This document shows, one piece after another, positions 16,175-26,300 of a stretch of 64,000 nt of DNA. The notes beneath the pieces were generated by a model. The model worked only from the letters and a program-made list of their open reading frames with translations. It was not told the DNA's origin and did not search any database. Source of the stretch: Priestia megaterium (GTDB lineage Bacteria; Bacillota; Bacilli; Bacillales; Bacillaceae_H); the NCBI GenBank assembly GCA_008180335.1, contig VTEF01000002.1, positions 371,973 to 435,972 on the forward strand, in the 5' to 3' direction. The stretch's first letter is position 1, and each line of letters starts with the position of its first letter. The translations under genes were made by a program, and so were the position numbers.

Positions 16175-17146
16175 TTATTTAGTTAAATGTTCCTTTGCCG
16201 CTTTTAAGAAAGTAGTCTTGCTCCAAGTTGTGCCGCCTTGGGCAAGAGGGTCCACAGCATTGATAAATACTTTGTCATTCTTCACAGCTTCAATGCTTTT
16301 CCAAATAGAATTGCTCTCCAAGTCTTCTAATGCTTTTGGTTTTTGGGCATTTTCACTTTCTTCGAATTGTAAAAAGATATAGTCTGGATTTATTTCTGCA
16401 AATTTCTCTAGCGAAATCATTTCTTGAGCTTTTACGGCTTTAATTTCTTCCGGGACAGTTAATCCTAAATCGTTATACATAACCGGATTAAAGTATACAT
16501 CTTGTTGATAAAGATAAATGTTGCCGCCTCGCATTCTCGCCACGACAACTTTTTTATCTTTTAAGTCCGTTCCGATCTGTTCTTTTAACTCTGCAGCGTC
16601 TTCTTTATACTGCGTGATAATTTTTTCAGCTTTTTCTTCTTTACCAGTAAGCTCTGCCATTAAGCGTAAATTCGCTTCCCAATTTGTTGAGATATGAGAA
16701 ACAGGGAACATCGGTGCTACTTTATTGAGCTTTTCCGCTACATCAGGTTGGAACTTAGATGTACCTAAAATGACATCCGGTTTTAGTTTTAACAACGTTT
16801 CATAATTAGGCTGCATTTTCTCACCTATTGATTCTGCACCTTGTAATTCTTCTGCTATGTATTCAGGCAGTTTTCCGCCAATGGTAATCGCACCTACTGG
16901 TTTTACACCTAGAATTGCAGCATCTTCCATTGACTCTAAACTAGCTGTTGCAATCTTGTTTACGTTTGAGGGAATCGTATATTTTTCATTCAAATAAGTG
17001 ATTGTCTTTTTCTCTTGTTTTGTTTCACTTACTTTTGGTTTTTCGGAAGCTTTGTTTGCCGTTGTTTCTGCATTGTTGCATGCTCCAAGTCCGATACTGA
17101 ATACAGTTGCCATTCCAACTAGAAATAATTTCTTTTTCATCTTCAT
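16175..17146 (-). CDS. feuA: Bacillibactin-binding lipoprotein FeuA-like
   Basis: 323-residue substrate-binding lipoprotein. The signal peptide carries the lipobox LGAC, with the lipidated Cys at ~23, and a Lys/Glu/Thr-rich linker follows. The periplasmic-binding-like domain resembles B. subtilis FeuA closely, notably LYQQDVYFNPVMYNDLGL and INAVDPLAQGGTTWSKTTFL, the latter near the ligand pocket. It captures ferric bacillibactin outside the membrane and docks on FeuBC. It is the first gene of the operon, with GAAGGGG before the ATG and a perfect Fur box ~125 bases upstream. Confidence 0.92.
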   Translation of the reverse strand: MKMKKKLFLVGMATVFSIGLGACNNAETTANKASEKPKVSETKQEKKTITYLNEKYTIPSNVNKIATASLESMEDAAILGVKPVGAITIGGKLPEYIAEELQGAESIGEKMQPNYETLLKLKPDVILGTSKFQPDVAEKLNKVAPMFPVSHISTNWEANLRLMAELTGKEEKAEKIITQYKEDAAELKEQIGTDLKDKKVVVARMRGGNIYLYQQDVYFNPVMYNDLGLTVPEEIKAVKAQEMISLEKFAEINPDYIFLQFEESENAQKPKALEDLESNSIWKSIEAVKNDKVFINAVDPLAQGGTTWSKTTFLKAAKEHLTK

Positions 17147-17268
17147 CGTTTTAACGCCCCTTCAAAATTTGTTAAATAAAAGTAATTGCTAATTTACTTA
17201 GAGGTAATTATTGCATGTGCGTCATTCCTTTCACTTCCTTGTCAGTAAAATTGTTAAGCTTCTCGAAT

Positions 17269-17287
17269 GATAATGATTATCATTATC
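17269..17287. promoter_or_regulatory. Fur box upstream of feuA
   Basis: GATAATGATTATCATTATC, a perfect 19-bp match to the Fur consensus, in the feuA/besA intergenic region on the feuA side. Iron-replete repression of the uptake operon is inferred. Confidence 0.92.
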
Positions 17288-17459
17288 TTCGATACAAAGT
17301 ATAAAGCTATTATTTTGTTTTGACAAGGAAAAATTTTCAAAGAAAGACAACGAAAAAATTTTTTAGATTTTTGGTCAAGTTATTTTTGTTAAAAATTTCA
17401 AAAATAAGAGGATAAATGTCACAAAAAAAACATTTTTATGAAAAAATAGGAAAATAACA

Positions 17460-17517
17460 TTGACACATCAACTGAGAAAGATTATCATTTGAGTTGTTTA
17501 AATGATATTGATTCTCA
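17460..17517 (+). promoter_or_regulatory. besA promoter overlapped by two Fur-type sites
   Basis: TTGACA (17460-17465), 17 bases, TATCAT (17483-17488). A 7-1-7 Fur site TGAGAAA-G-ATTATCA (17473-17487) covers the spacer and -10, and a second, TGATATT-G-ATTCTCA (17503-17517), covers the start region. Repressor bound here would block polymerase directly. Confidence 0.8.
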
Positions 17518-17595
17518 ATTGATTTCAGATAAGCTGCAAATTAAAAGCGTCATTTTTACATTTAGAAATAAAAGGGAAGAGAGAGGAGGGGTTTA

Positions 17596-18462
17596 ATGAT
17601 AAACAAACAAATCAAACAAGCTGCATCAGCAGATCAAAGTGTTACCAATGAAGAAGTAAGAATTAAAGGAACTGAACAGATAGCCATGTATTCACGGACA
17701 GGGCAACAATATCAAATCTTTATATCAAAGCCAGCTGCAGCACCACCTTTTTCTGGCTATCCAGTTGTTTATTTGCTAGATGCCAACTCTGTATTTGGGA
17801 CAATGGTAGAAGCGGTGCGTTTGCAATCGAATCGATCTGAAAAAACAGGGGTTGTTCCAGCAGTCATTGTTGGAATTGGCTATCCAACTGATGCGCCTTT
17901 TTCATCATCTCGTTATTATGATTTTACGATGCCTGTTCCACTTAAAGAGCTGCCTGCACGTCCGGATGGAACACCGTGGCCTCAACATGGAGGAGCAGAA
18001 CATTTTTTAACGTTTATTGAAGAAGAGTTAAAACCTGGTATTGAAAAACGTTTTAAAATTGATAAAAGCAGAGAAACACTTTTTGGACATTCTCTGGGCG
18101 GACTATTTGTTTTGCAGACATTATTTACTAAGCCTGCTTTATTTCAAACGTATATTGCAGGAAGCCCATCTATTCATTGGAATAAAACGTTCTTTTGGGA
18201 GAAAGAGAAACAGCTTGATTCTCAATTAAACAATCAAAACTTAAACGTTGAACTATTTTTAGGAGTAGGCGAACTAGAAAAAAGTCACAAAAGCCGCATG
18301 AATGATCATGCATTAGAACTTTCAAGAAAGCTGGCTGCTCTTGAAAATACTCGATTGCGTGTGGAGTTTAAAGAGTTTGAAGGAGAAGGGCATGTTTCTG
18401 TGTTGCCGCCGCTTATCAACAGAGCTTTACGATTTGCTTTAAGCCCAAACAGCTTAAAGTAA
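17596..18462 (+). CDS. besA: Bacillibactin trilactone esterase
   Basis: Cytoplasmic alpha/beta hydrolase (288 residues) that opens the ferric-bacillibactin trilactone to release iron. The nucleophile is Ser166 in GHSLGG. An IVGIGYPTDAPF segment, AGSPSIHWN and the terminal EGEGHVSVLP (catalytic His) match the Fes/IroE/BesA group. It begins MINKQIKQ with GGAGGGG four bases before the ATG. Its own Fur-controlled promoter lies upstream, and a separate Fur promoter precedes dhbA, so besA can be expressed on its own; read-through into dhb is also possible, as no strong terminator separates them. Confidence 0.93.
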   Translation: MINKQIKQAASADQSVTNEEVRIKGTEQIAMYSRTGQQYQIFISKPAAAPPFSGYPVVYLLDANSVFGTMVEAVRLQSNRSEKTGVVPAVIVGIGYPTDAPFSSSRYYDFTMPVPLKELPARPDGTPWPQHGGAEHFLTFIEEELKPGIEKRFKIDKSRETLFGHSLGGLFVLQTLFTKPALFQTYIAGSPSIHWNKTFFWEKEKQLDSQLNNQNLNVELFLGVGELEKSHKSRMNDHALELSRKLAALENTRLRVEFKEFEGEGHVSVLPPLINRALRFALSPNSLK

Positions 18463-18526
18463 AAAGTCAGAATGCCACACTTGTTTCGCTTGACGTTTGC
18501 GCGCACAGTACATGTTTAGTATTTTT

Positions 18527-18559
18527 TTTACAAAACAATTGATAATGATTATCATTATC
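18527..18559 (+). promoter_or_regulatory. dhb operon promoter with perfect Fur box
   Basis: TTTACA (18527-18532), 17 bases, TATCAT (18550-18555). The Fur box GATAATGATTATCATTATC (18541-18559) covers the spacer and -10. This is the start point of bacillibactin synthesis. Confidence 0.9.
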
Positions 18560-18688
18560 TTTATTTTGCGAAAGTATTTTATTACTAAACATTTTTAAGT
18601 TTTAATCTCTTTAAAAAGCATCATACGGTAGTAGATGGTGTGTATGTTTAAAAACTAGAAATCTAGTTTTAGGAAAGGAAATGGTAAG

Positions 18689-19474
18689 GTGAGCTTTATG
18701 AACTTAGAAGGACAAGTTGCATTGGTAACGGGAGGAGCTCAAGGTATTGGCGAAGCTACAGTAAGAGCTTTATGTGAATCAGGTGCAGTTGTTGCTGCAG
18801 TTGATCATAATTCAGAAAAGCTTTGCAGTCTTATAAAAGAGTTAAAAGGCCAAGGATACAAGGCAGAAGCTTTTCCTGCAGATGTTAGTGATAGTAAAGC
18901 AGTGGATAGAGTCGTAGAGACAATTGAACGTGACATGGGTCCTATTGAGGTTTTAGTCAACGTCGCTGGTGTACTGCGGATGGGGCTGGCTCAGTCGCTT
19001 ACTGACGAGGAGTGGGAACAGACTTTCGCGGTTAATTCTACAGGAGTTTTTCATGTATCTCGTTCTGTGAGCAAACACATGATTACTCGAAAAAAAGGTT
19101 CAATTGTAACTGTTGGATCTAATGCAGCAAGAGTTCCTCGAGTATCAATGGCTGCTTATGCAGCTTCTAAGGCATCTGCTGTAATGTTTACAAAGTGTTT
19201 AGGATTGGAATTGGCACAATATAATATCCGTTGCAACGTGGTTTCACCCGGGTCTACCGATACGGAGATGCAGTGGGCGCTATGGAAAGATGAGAATGGA
19301 GCACAAGGTGCTATCGCAGGTGCACCGGAATCATTTAAAGTAGGAATTCCCCTCAAAAAAATAGCAACTCCTTCTAACATAGTGGACGCTATTCTCTTTT
19401 TCATTTCAGATCAGGCAAATCATATTACAATGAGTGATTTGTGCGTAGACGGCGGAGCTACGTTAGGAGTCTAA
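18689..19474 (+). CDS. dhbA: 2,3-dihydro-2,3-dihydroxybenzoate dehydrogenase
   Basis: NAD-dependent short-chain dehydrogenase (261 residues) that oxidises 2,3-dihydro-DHB to 2,3-dihydroxybenzoate, the aryl cap of bacillibactin. Cofactor motif TGGAQGIGEA (~14-23), NVAGV, catalytic Ser in VTVGSNAARV and the Tyr-Lys pair in AAYAASKAS; the end VDGGATLGV is identical in style to B. subtilis DhbA. The start is either GTG at 18689 (AAGGAA eight bases upstream) or ATG at 18698 (AAGGTG six upstream); both are plausible. First gene of dhbACEBF. Confidence 0.93.
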   Translation: MSFMNLEGQVALVTGGAQGIGEATVRALCESGAVVAAVDHNSEKLCSLIKELKGQGYKAEAFPADVSDSKAVDRVVETIERDMGPIEVLVNVAGVLRMGLAQSLTDEEWEQTFAVNSTGVFHVSRSVSKHMITRKKGSIVTVGSNAARVPRVSMAAYAASKASAVMFTKCLGLELAQYNIRCNVVSPGSTDTEMQWALWKDENGAQGAIAGAPESFKVGIPLKKIATPSNIVDAILFFISDQANHITMSDLCVDGGATLGV

Positions 19475-19530
19475 CAGTAACTACACCTTTTTAATACAGA
19501 ATATTCAGTAATATAGGAGGCTGTAAAGGT

Positions 19531-20754
19531 ATGAAACATACAAGCAATTCTGCAATTTTAGAAAAACATCTTTTAAATGACTATCAAGTAGGTGATTTTT
19601 TCTTAGCTTCACCAAATCAAACATTGTTAGCAAAAGGTTCTTTTGCTGCGGTTCCTAGTGAACAGGAAAAAGATAATCAGTTAGAAAGCCTTGCTGAACG
19701 AGTTTCAGCCGTATTAAAGGATGCGAAAGAGAAGGGGCTTAGCAACCCAATAGTTGCAGGTGCCATACCATTTGATTATAAAAAGCCGGCTCAACTGATT
19801 GTGCCTGAAACTGTACACTCATCAAGCCCTTTACAAATTAATGCTGCTGAGCAATCAGCATCGCCGAAGGCGTCTATATATGAAATGAAATCTGTACCAG
19901 AGCCTGCACAATATGCAGAAGGTGTGAAGCAAGGGCTAGCTTATATAGAGAAAGGGCATTTGGATAAAATTGTACTTTCAAGATCTCTGCATCTTACGTC
20001 AAAGGAAAAAGTAAATATCTACCAGATCCTTCATAACCTAGGGAAGCACAACGCTCTTGGCTACACATTTGCTGTCAATTTGTCTAAACAAGAATCAGCT
20101 GAATCAAGTGTAAGTGTGGATTCTAAAACGGCCAAAACATTAATTGGAGCAAGTCCAGAGCTGCTTGTTTCGCGATCAGGCTTACAGTTTCTAGCTAATC
20201 CGCTAGCAGGATCTCGTCCTCGTAGTGAAGATCCAGAAGAGGATCAGAGACGAGCTGCAGAGCTATTGTCTTCTGCCAAAGATTTACACGAACATGCAGT
20301 AGTAGTTCGTGCTGTAGCTGATGCTCTCCGACCATTTTGCCGAACATTAGAAGTGCCAAAAGAACCGTCATTAATACATACAGAGACAATGTGGCATCTC
20401 TCAACTGAAGTTAAAGGAGAGCTTGCTAACCCTTCAACTTCTTCTTTAGAGCTGGCGATTGCGCTTCATCCAACTCCTGCTGTTTGTGGCTCTCCGACTG
20501 AACTTGCGCGAGAAGCGATTCAGGAAATTGAGCCGTTCGACCGAGAATTTTTTACTGGAATGATTGGATGGTGCGATGAAAAAGGAGACGGTGAATGGGT
20601 GATTACAATCCGTTGTGCCGAGGTGGAAGAACATAACCTTCGTTTATTTGCCGGGGCCGGAGTGGTTGCTGGGTCAAAACCAGAAGAAGAACTGGCAGAA
20701 ACATCAGCTAAGTTCCGCACAATGTTACGTGCAATGGGAATTGACAAAGAGTGA
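19531..20754 (+). CDS. dhbC: Isochorismate synthase
   Basis: 407 residues of the chorismate-binding family; converts chorismate to isochorismate, the committed step to DHB. Conserved stretches: [32 protein letters not shown], the metal-binding [10 protein letters not shown] and the [26 protein letters not shown] end. Complete and of the family's usual length. AGGAGG precedes the ATG; it lies 56 bases after dhbA and 27 before dhbE in one transcript. Confidence 0.93.
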   Translation: MKHTSNSAILEKHLLNDYQVGDFFLASPNQTLLAKGSFAAVPSEQEKDNQLESLAERVSAVLKDAKEKGLSNPIVAGAIPFDYKKPAQLIVPETVHSSSPLQINAAEQSASPKASIYEMKSVPEPAQYAEGVKQGLAYIEKGHLDKIVLSRSLHLTSKEKVNIYQILHNLGKHNALGYTFAVNLSKQESAESSVSVDSKTAKTLIGASPELLVSRSGLQFLANPLAGSRPRSEDPEEDQRRAAELLSSAKDLHEHAVVVRAVADALRPFCRTLEVPKEPSLIHTETMWHLSTEVKGELANPSTSSLELAIALHPTPAVCGSPTELAREAIQEIEPFDREFFTGMIGWCDEKGDGEWVITIRCAEVEEHNLRLFAGAGVVAGSKPEEELAETSAKFRTMLRAMGIDKE

Positions 20755-20781
20755 CTGAAAGGAAGTTTGGAGGGATAAAGG

Positions 20782-22407
20782 ATGTTAACTGGGTGCTCTT
20801 TATGGCCGAAAGAATTTGCTGATTTGTATCGAAAGGAGGGGTGCTGGCGAGGTGAAACATTTGGCGGAATGCTGCGTGAACGGGCGAAAAGTCAAGGAAA
20901 GCGCATTGCGATTACTAGCGGAGAGAGAAACATTAGCTACGCTGAATTAGATAAAAGAGTGGATCGTTTAGCAGCTGGATTCCAAACGTTAGGAATAAAG
21001 AAAATGGACCGCGTTGTCGTTCAGCTTCCTAATGTGGTTGAGTTCTTTGAAGTTTGTTTTGCATTATTCAGATTAGGCGCATTGCCTGTGTTCGCTCTTC
21101 CTTCACACAGAAGCAGTGAAATTAACTATTTTTGTGAGTTTTCTGAGGCGGTTGCATACATCATCCCGGATATTTACTCCGGATTTGACTACCGTGCTCT
21201 TGCAAGAGAAGCCAAAAGTAAAGTTTGTACGTTGCAGCATGTAATTGTAACCGGCAGCTCAGAGGGATTTCTCTCATTAACAGACCTGTATGCTGAACCG
21301 ATCATGAATGAAGCGGACGTGAAGCCTGGCGATGTTGCTTTTCTTCAATTATCCGGCGGAAGTACTGGATTATCCAAATTAATTCCAAGAACACATGATG
21401 ACTATATATACAGCTTGCGGGTCAGTGATGACATTTGTCGGATTAATCAGGATAGTGTGTATCTTGCAGTTCTTCCGGTTGCTCATAATTTTCCGCTTAG
21501 CTCACCTGGTGTGCTCGGTACGCTGTATGCAGGAGGAAGAGTTGTTCTTTCACCTGGACCTAGTCCGGATGAAGCGTTCCCGCTTATTGAAAAGGAGCGT
21601 GTCACCATTACCGCCCTTGTACCGCCGCTCGCTTTAACATGGCTTGAAGCAATAGCAACTCGTGCTTACGATTTAGCTAGCCTGCAAGTACTTCAAGTTG
21701 GCGGAGCAAAGTTTAGTGCTGAGGCTGCCCGGCGGATACGCCCTGCATTTGGTTGCACGTTACAGCAAGTGTTTGGCATGGCTGAAGGTCTAGTTAACTA
21801 TACAAGATTAGATGATTCTGAAGAAACGATTGTGAACACACAAGGAAGACCAATGTCAGAGTATGATGAAATTCGCGTAGTTGATGAGGATGACCTTGAT
21901 GTCAAGCCAGGTGAAGTCGGCCAATTACTAACAAGAGGTCCCTATACGATTCGCGGCTATTATAAAGCTGAAGAACATAATGCGAAGGCATTTACCTCAG
22001 ATGGTTTTTATCGAACAGGTGATTTAGTGAGAGTGACTGAGTCAGGCTATATCGTTGTAGAAGGGCGCGACAAAGACCAAATCAATCGAGGCGGGGAAAA
22101 AATTGCGGCTGAAGAGGTTGAAAATCATCTTCTTGCCCATGAAGCTGTACACGATGCTGCCGTTGTGTCCATGCCGGATGAGTTTCTTGGGGAGCGATCA
22201 TGCGCTTTTGTCATACCTCGTCACCAGACTTTTACGGCAGGGGAACTGAAAAAGTTTCTAAAAGCACGTGGGCTTGCCACTTTTAAAATTCCTGATCGAA
22301 TAGAGTTTACTGAATCGTTTCCGTATACGCCATTAGGAAAAGTGAGCAAGAAAGCGCTGCGTCAAATAATTGCAGAAAAGCTAGCAGCTCGTACGACTAC
22401 TTATTGA
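20782..22407 (+). CDS. dhbE: 2,3-dihydroxybenzoate-AMP ligase
   Basis: Stand-alone aryl-acid adenylation enzyme (541 residues). It activates DHB with ATP and loads it on the aryl carrier domain of DhbB. Motifs: [15 protein letters not shown] (~193-207, P-loop equivalent), the substrate-pocket segment [15 protein letters not shown] typical of DHB/salicylate ligases, [20 protein letters not shown] and [14 protein letters not shown] (~430) with the catalytic Lys near [10 protein letters not shown] at the end. A GGAGGG site lies shortly before the ATG. Confidence 0.93.
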   Translation: MLTGCSLWPKEFADLYRKEGCWRGETFGGMLRERAKSQGKRIAITSGERNISYAELDKRVDRLAAGFQTLGIKKMDRVVVQLPNVVEFFEVCFALFRLGALPVFALPSHRSSEINYFCEFSEAVAYIIPDIYSGFDYRALAREAKSKVCTLQHVIVTGSSEGFLSLTDLYAEPIMNEADVKPGDVAFLQLSGGSTGLSKLIPRTHDDYIYSLRVSDDICRINQDSVYLAVLPVAHNFPLSSPGVLGTLYAGGRVVLSPGPSPDEAFPLIEKERVTITALVPPLALTWLEAIATRAYDLASLQVLQVGGAKFSAEAARRIRPAFGCTLQQVFGMAEGLVNYTRLDDSEETIVNTQGRPMSEYDEIRVVDEDDLDVKPGEVGQLLTRGPYTIRGYYKAEEHNAKAFTSDGFYRTGDLVRVTESGYIVVEGRDKDQINRGGEKIAAEEVENHLLAHEAVHDAAVVSMPDEFLGERSCAFVIPRHQTFTAGELKKFLKARGLATFKIPDRIEFTESFPYTPLGKVSKKALRQIIAEKLAARTTTY

Positions 22408-22437
22408 CCATAAAAAATGTATAAAAGGAGTGATTTG

Positions 22438-23349
22438 ATGGCTATTCCTGCTATCTTACCATATTCAATGCCCACGGCATCAGATTTACCTAAAAATCGA
22501 GTATCTTGGAAAGTTGATCCGAAGCGTTCAGTTCTTCTCATTCATGATATGCAGCAGTATTTTCTTAATGCTTATACATTAGAAGAATCACCAATCACTG
22601 AGCTTTTAGCCAATATTCAATTGCTGAAAAACAAATGTGCAGAACTTGGCATACCGGTTGTTTATACAGCGCAACCAGGCGCTCAAAATCCAGAAGACCG
22701 AGCGCTGCTTACTGATTTTTGGGGACCGGGACTGGAGGATGATCCTGCTCAAACAAAAGTAGTGGATGAGGTGGCGCCCAGCGAGGACGACGTTGTGCTT
22801 ACGAAGTGGAGATACAGTGCATTTAAAAGAACAAATCTGCTCGAAATCATGCACGAACAAGGGCGTGATCAACTGATTATTTGCGGCGTTTATGCCCATA
22901 TCGGCTGCCTTTTAACTGCAAGTGATGCTTTTATGCAAGACGTAGAACCATTTTTTGTTGCTGATGCAGTAGCAGACTTTTCTTTAGAACACCATAAAAT
23001 GGCGATGACATATGCAGCTGACCGTTGCGCAGTGACGACTTCAACAGCGTTGCTTCTTGATGAATTAAAAAGCGTTCAGCATTCAGACGCTAATGCGAAA
23101 GAATTGACATTACCGCTTATACGAAACCAAATAGCTGAGCTTCTTGACGAGTCTCCATCCGATTTCGATGACAATGAAGACTTAATTGACAGAGGACTAG
23201 ATTCAATTCGAATAATGAGCCTTGTAGAAAATTGGCGCAGAACAGGGGCTGAAGTTACGTTCATGCAGCTTGCTGAAGAGCCGACGATTTCTGCTTGGTG
23301 GAAGTTGTTGTCTGCTTCAACAAAAAAAGTGTTATCTCATACAGAATAA
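22438..23349 (+). CDS. dhbB: Isochorismatase with aryl carrier domain
   Basis: Bifunctional 303-residue protein. Residues ~1-210 are isochorismatase (LLIHDMQQYF with the catalytic Asp; KWRYSAFKRTNL; CGVYAHIGCLLTA), making 2,3-dihydro-DHB. The C-terminal ~80 residues are an aryl carrier domain; Ser256 in RGLDSIR takes the phosphopantetheine arm. I start at ATG 22438 (AAAAGGAG eight bases upstream), giving MAIPAI as in B. subtilis DhbB, not at the ATG 21 bases earlier. The carrier must be primed by the sfp-type enzyme encoded downstream. Confidence 0.93.
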   Translation: MAIPAILPYSMPTASDLPKNRVSWKVDPKRSVLLIHDMQQYFLNAYTLEESPITELLANIQLLKNKCAELGIPVVYTAQPGAQNPEDRALLTDFWGPGLEDDPAQTKVVDEVAPSEDDVVLTKWRYSAFKRTNLLEIMHEQGRDQLIICGVYAHIGCLLTASDAFMQDVEPFFVADAVADFSLEHHKMAMTYAADRCAVTTSTALLLDELKSVQHSDANAKELTLPLIRNQIAELLDESPSDFDDNEDLIDRGLDSIRIMSLVENWRRTGAEVTFMQLAEEPTISAWWKLLSASTKKVLSHTE

Positions 23350-23370
23350 CGGCAAAAGGAGGTAGTTGAA

Positions 23371-26300
23371 ATGTCGAATTATCAAGATGCTCGCTGGACT
23401 TTGTCCGGCGCGCAATCTGGTATCTGGTTTGCTCAGCAGCTTGAACCAGAGAATCCAATTTACAATACTGGTGAATACATAGAAATTAACGGTCCGATTG
23501 ATCGAAGCCTTTTTGAGACAGCTCTAAGACAGGTGGTAAAAGAAGCGGATGCTTTACATGTTCGCTTTGATGAAGATGAAAATGGGCCATGGCAAGTAAT
23601 TGCTTCTCCCTCTGATTTTTCTTTGCAGTTTATTGATGTCAGCACAGAGGCAAATCCCAATCAAGCAGCGGAAGCATGGATGAACGAGGATTTATCTAAG
23701 CCGATTGATTTAAGGGAGGATCCGCTTTTTAACCAAGCTTTATTTAAAATTGCACCTAACCGCTTTTTCTGGTATCAGCGCATTCACCATATTGTAATGG
23801 ATGGCTTTGGGTTTTCCCTTATTGCACAACGGGTAGCGAGTATTTACACAGCGCTTGTAAATAACCTTCCTTATGATAAAGGTGCTTTTCATCCCTTGCA
23901 TTTGTATTTAGAAGAAGATATGGCTTATCGTGCCTCAGAAAAGTTTGAGCATGACCGTCAATTTTGGTTAGAACGATTTGCAGATCAACCAGAAGTGGCT
24001 AGCTTAGCGGAACGAGCACCTAGGACTTCGAAGAGTTTCCTTCGCCAAACAGGGTATCTATCACCGTCTATCAAACAGTCCTTACAAACAACAACGCATC
24101 AGTTTAAAGGAAGCTGGCATGAAATCATTGTCGCAGCCACCGCGGTTTACGTACATCGGTTGACAGGATCACAAGATGTAATTCTCAGTCTGCCAATGAT
24201 GGGACGCTTAGGTTCTGCATCACTAAATACGCCTAGTATGGTCATGAACTTACTGCCGCTTCGTTTAACAGTAAAACCTGATATGAGTTTTACAAAATTA
24301 GTGAAACAAGTTTCAAAAGAAGTGCGCAATGTAAGGCGTCATCAGCGTTATCGACATGAAGAATTGCGCCGAGATCTTAAATTGCTTGGAGATAATCAGC
24401 GGTTATTTGGTCCGCAAATCAATATTATGCCGTTTGAATACGGACTGGACTTTGCAGGAAACAAAGGTATTACGCATAAGCTAGCAACGGGGCCTGTGGA
24501 TGACTTATCGATTAATGTTTATGATAAATCTGATGGAAACGGGTTAAGAGTTGATTTGGATGCAAACCCTGAAGTCTACAGCAAGGATGACTTGGTGATT
24601 CATCAAAAGCGTTTTCTGAACTTTCTTGAAAAAGTTGCAACAGCTGAAAAGGATGAATCAATTGGAAAGCTTGACCTTCTCTTGCCTGAGGAACGTGAGC
24701 AGGTTTTAGTTCAGTGGAACGATACAATGGAAGCACTGCCATCTGTTAATTTGCCGGCATTATTTGAAAGTCAAGTTGTCAAAAGTCCAAAATCGACTGC
24801 TTTAGTATATGAAGATAGCATTCTTAGCTATGAGGAGTTAAATAAGCGGGCAAATCGCCTTGCTCATTTTCTGATAGACCGCGGACTAGGCGCTGAGAAA
24901 TTTGTAGCTTTAGCGCTTCCTCGTTCAGTTGACATGGTTGTTGCTATGCTAGCGGTACTGAAGACAGGAGCGGCGTATTTGCCTATCGATCCAGATTATC
25001 CGCAAGACAGGATTGAATTTATGCTTCGTGATGCCCAACCCGCTTGCATGATTACAAGTAAAACAACTGCATCGAAACTACATATTGATACTGCTATAGA
25101 GCAGATTGTCCTAGACGAGTTGGGGACAGAGCAGGTGCTAAGCGGTTATCGAGATACTGATATAGAGGATAGGCAACGCAAGGGATGCATGTTGCCGCTT
25201 GCTCCAGTTTACATGATTTATACGTCAGGCTCTACAGGGAAACCAAAAGGGGTTGTTATTTCATCTGAGAGTTTGGTTAACTTCCTTTTATCAATGAAAA
25301 ATCAATTCTCGCTGACTGATCAGGATAAACTCCTTGCTGTAACAACCATTGCTTTTGACATCTCGGCTCTAGAAATATTTCTTCCTCTTATTAGCGGAGC
25401 GAGTTGTGTAGTTGCAAAAAAAGAAGCCGTTCAAGATCCTCGGGCTTTAACAGACATGATGGAGAATAATCATATTACCATTATGCAAGCGACACCGACG
25501 CTTTGGCATGCGCTTGTAACCAATTACCCGAATCAGCTGCGAGGACTTAGAGTGCTTGTTGGAGGAGAAGCACTGCCGATTAGTCTGAAAGCAGCATTGC
25601 AGGAGCTAGGCTGCGAAGTGACAAATTTATACGGTCCAACCGAAACGACGATTTGGTCATCTTCTGCTACACTTGATCCAAAACAGACCGGAGCGCCTTC
25701 GATTGGGCAGCCGATTTGGAATACACAAATGTATGTGCTAGATCAGGGGTTACAGCCTGTACCTGCAGGAGTAGTAGGCGATTTATATATTGCTGGCACA
25801 GGATTAGCACGCGGCTATCTAGGGCGTCCAAGTTTAACAGCTGAACGATTTGTAGCGAATCCGTATGGTCCAGAGGGAAGCAGAATGTATCGAACCGGTG
25901 ATCTTGTTCGTTGGCGTCAGGATGGTTCTTTAGATTATATTAGCCGGGCTGATCATCAAATTAAAATACGAGGTTTTCGAATTGAACTGGGTGAAATTGA
26001 AGCTGTGCTTGCTAAGCATTCAAGCGTGAAGCAGGCAGCAGTGATTGTGCGTGAAGACCAGCCGGGAGATAAACGGTTAGTAGCTTATGTGGTTCCAGTT
26101 GTGAAAGCGAGTCTTGATTCAGCTGAACTAAGACAGTATATAGGCAGCGGTCTGCCCGATTATATGGTGCCATCTGCGTTTGTCGTGATGGAAGAGTTGC
26201 CATTAACTCCAAATGGGAAAATTAACCGCAAAGAGCTGCCGGCACCTGATCTTACGTCTATGATTACTGAACGTGCTCCAAGAACGCCGCAAGAAGAAAT

